Below, piece by piece: positions 63,448 through 64,000 of a DNA stretch of 64,000 nucleotides; position 1 is the stretch's first letter; every line of letters begins with the position of its first letter. The DNA is from Ruegeria lacuscaerulensis (GTDB taxonomy: Bacteria > Pseudomonadota > Alphaproteobacteria > Rhodobacterales > Rhodobacteraceae), in the NCBI RefSeq assembly GCF_013033355.1, contig NZ_WQDY01000001.1:372001-436000 (forward strand). The letters are read 5' to 3'. The notes under the pieces were generated by a model that saw only the letters and a program-made list of their open reading frames with translations, was not told the DNA's origin and made no database searches. The translations under genes and the position numbers were made by a program.

Positions 63448-64000
63448 TTACGTGCTGTATTTCTGTAGATATGTCTCAACCCAGCCAATGCTGCCAAAGC
63501 CACGGCGGCGCTTCGTTCCCCATTCCCCGACATTCTGCCCCGCCAGCCCAAGCGCTTTCGGGTTTCCTTTGAAGATAACGATTTTAGGGCGTTTTGGCAG
63601 GTTGCGGTACTTTCGGAAAATCAGATTGAACGGCCAATAGGGGACCAGGTGTATTATCCCGATACACCAATCCTTCGGGTAGCACCGACGCCGCCACGCC
63701 CGCCCTGAGATATAGTCCTGATCATTCTTGTAAGCCTTCAGGTCGCGGGCCGCGTCAAAGTCATCATACAGGTGGAACTGCTGCTTGGGTATAAATCCGA
63801 CCACAGAAGAATTCCCACGCGTGACCAGGTTCATAAGCCCCGGAACACGATCCCAGAACGCTGCGGGTATCGCACGCCACACAAAGGCGCGAAACTTTGT
63901 CATAAGGTAAAGCCCGCCGCGTTCGCGTACGCTGAGCAACAGGGGCGTGAGTTCGCCGGTTACTAAGAGATCGAGGTCAAGGAACAGCGCTGTTTCGTAG
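63448..64000 (-). CDS. Glycosyltransferase-like protein, partial at window edge
   Basis: The gene enters from beyond base 64000; 184 codons are visible and no start codon lies within a clear context. The first visible part has ETALFLDLDLLVTGEL, a DxD-type metal/sugar-nucleotide motif of GT-A glycosyltransferases. The rest is basic and aromatic (KRRRGFGSIGWVETYLQKY at the end) with VVGFIPKQQFHLYDDF in the middle. A TTG at 63939 is not its start, because the frame is open through the DxD region to the edge. Confidence 0.7.
   Translation of the reverse strand, partial: YETALFLDLDLLVTGELTPLLLSVRERGGLYLMTKFRAFVWRAIPAAFWDRVPGLMNLVTRGNSSVVGFIPKQQFHLYDDFDAARDLKAYKNDQDYISGRAWRRRCYPKDWCIGIIHLVPYWPFNLIFRKYRNLPKRPKIVIFKGNPKALGLAGQNVGEWGTKRRRGFGSIGWVETYLQKYST

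Noticed and set aside
1..64000. CRISPR arrays, insertion sequences, prophage, tRNA or rRNA genes
   Set aside because: No repeated spacer pattern, transposase or integrase frame, or cloverleaf/rRNA motif was noticed anywhere in the window.

Overview
The window looks like chromosomal DNA of a marine alphaproteobacterium of the Roseobacter group (Rhodobacteraceae). The evidence is high GC with strong codon bias, lineage-typical genes (DUF6456/DUF6477 pair, DUF2849 and DUF934 in the sulfite reductase operon, form II cox genes, an MttB-family methyltransferase without pyrrolysine, many TRAP/ABC/DMT transporters), and a GC-rich intergenic repeat I recall from this group. I see no phage, transposase, CRISPR array, rRNA or tRNA.

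Layout. 0-12.7 kb is a nitrogen-compound scavenging region. An M20 deacylase and an EutD/DoeA-like M24 hydrolase are coupled on the minus strand. They diverge from a diaminopropionate ammonia-lyase-like enzyme, a second M24 peptidase and an Asp/Glu-racemase-fold enzyme. Then come a complete polyamine-type ABC importer (ATPase, binding protein, two permeases), a convincing creatinase, and a convergent agmatinase-family ureohydrolase. 12.8-25.7 kb is mixed: a GT25 glycosyltransferase; a truncated haemoglobin translationally coupled to a class III adenylate cyclase; TetR, PPK2, an alpha/beta hydrolase, an acetyl-type MetA, an orphan P-loop protein, two DMT exporters, a FadL-like porin and guaA. 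25.8-36.9 kb holds an MttB-like methyltransferase, DUF6477/DUF6456, oxyR with a convergent Prx5-type peroxiredoxin, lipA with an M20D amidohydrolase, hpt, a Coq10/RatA protein, MmgE/PrpD and pyrC.

37.0-45.8 kb is a form II carbon-monoxide-dehydrogenase-like locus: coxD- and coxE-type maturation genes, an XdhC/CoxF protein, a molybdopterin-binding protein, then S-L-M structural genes with the form II signature AYRGAGR. 45.9-48.9 kb is an RpiR regulator divergent from a BKACE-family enzyme and a class III aminotransferase. infC follows, with no usable ATG/GTG/TTG start and an apparent AUA start. 50.1-55.7 kb is the assimilatory sulfate reduction operon (cobA, DUF2849, cysI, cysH, DUF934, fpr) with a divergent Lrp-type regulator.

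After a cytochrome P450, 56.9-63.4 kb is a C4-dicarboxylate system: dctB-like kinase, dctD-like regulator, then TRAP genes dctP, dctQ, dctM. The regulator has lost the Walker A lysine and the sigma-54 contact loop. The dctP upstream region carries two similar dyads 32 bp apart, but I find no sigma-54 promoter. The window ends inside a glycosyltransferase-like gene.

The most interesting points are the haemoglobin-cyclase pair, the amidine/guanidino catabolic region with three M24-fold enzymes, the apparently sigma-54-independent DctD with its tandem dyads, and infC's start. All functional statements come from reading motifs and family recall; no database search was possible.
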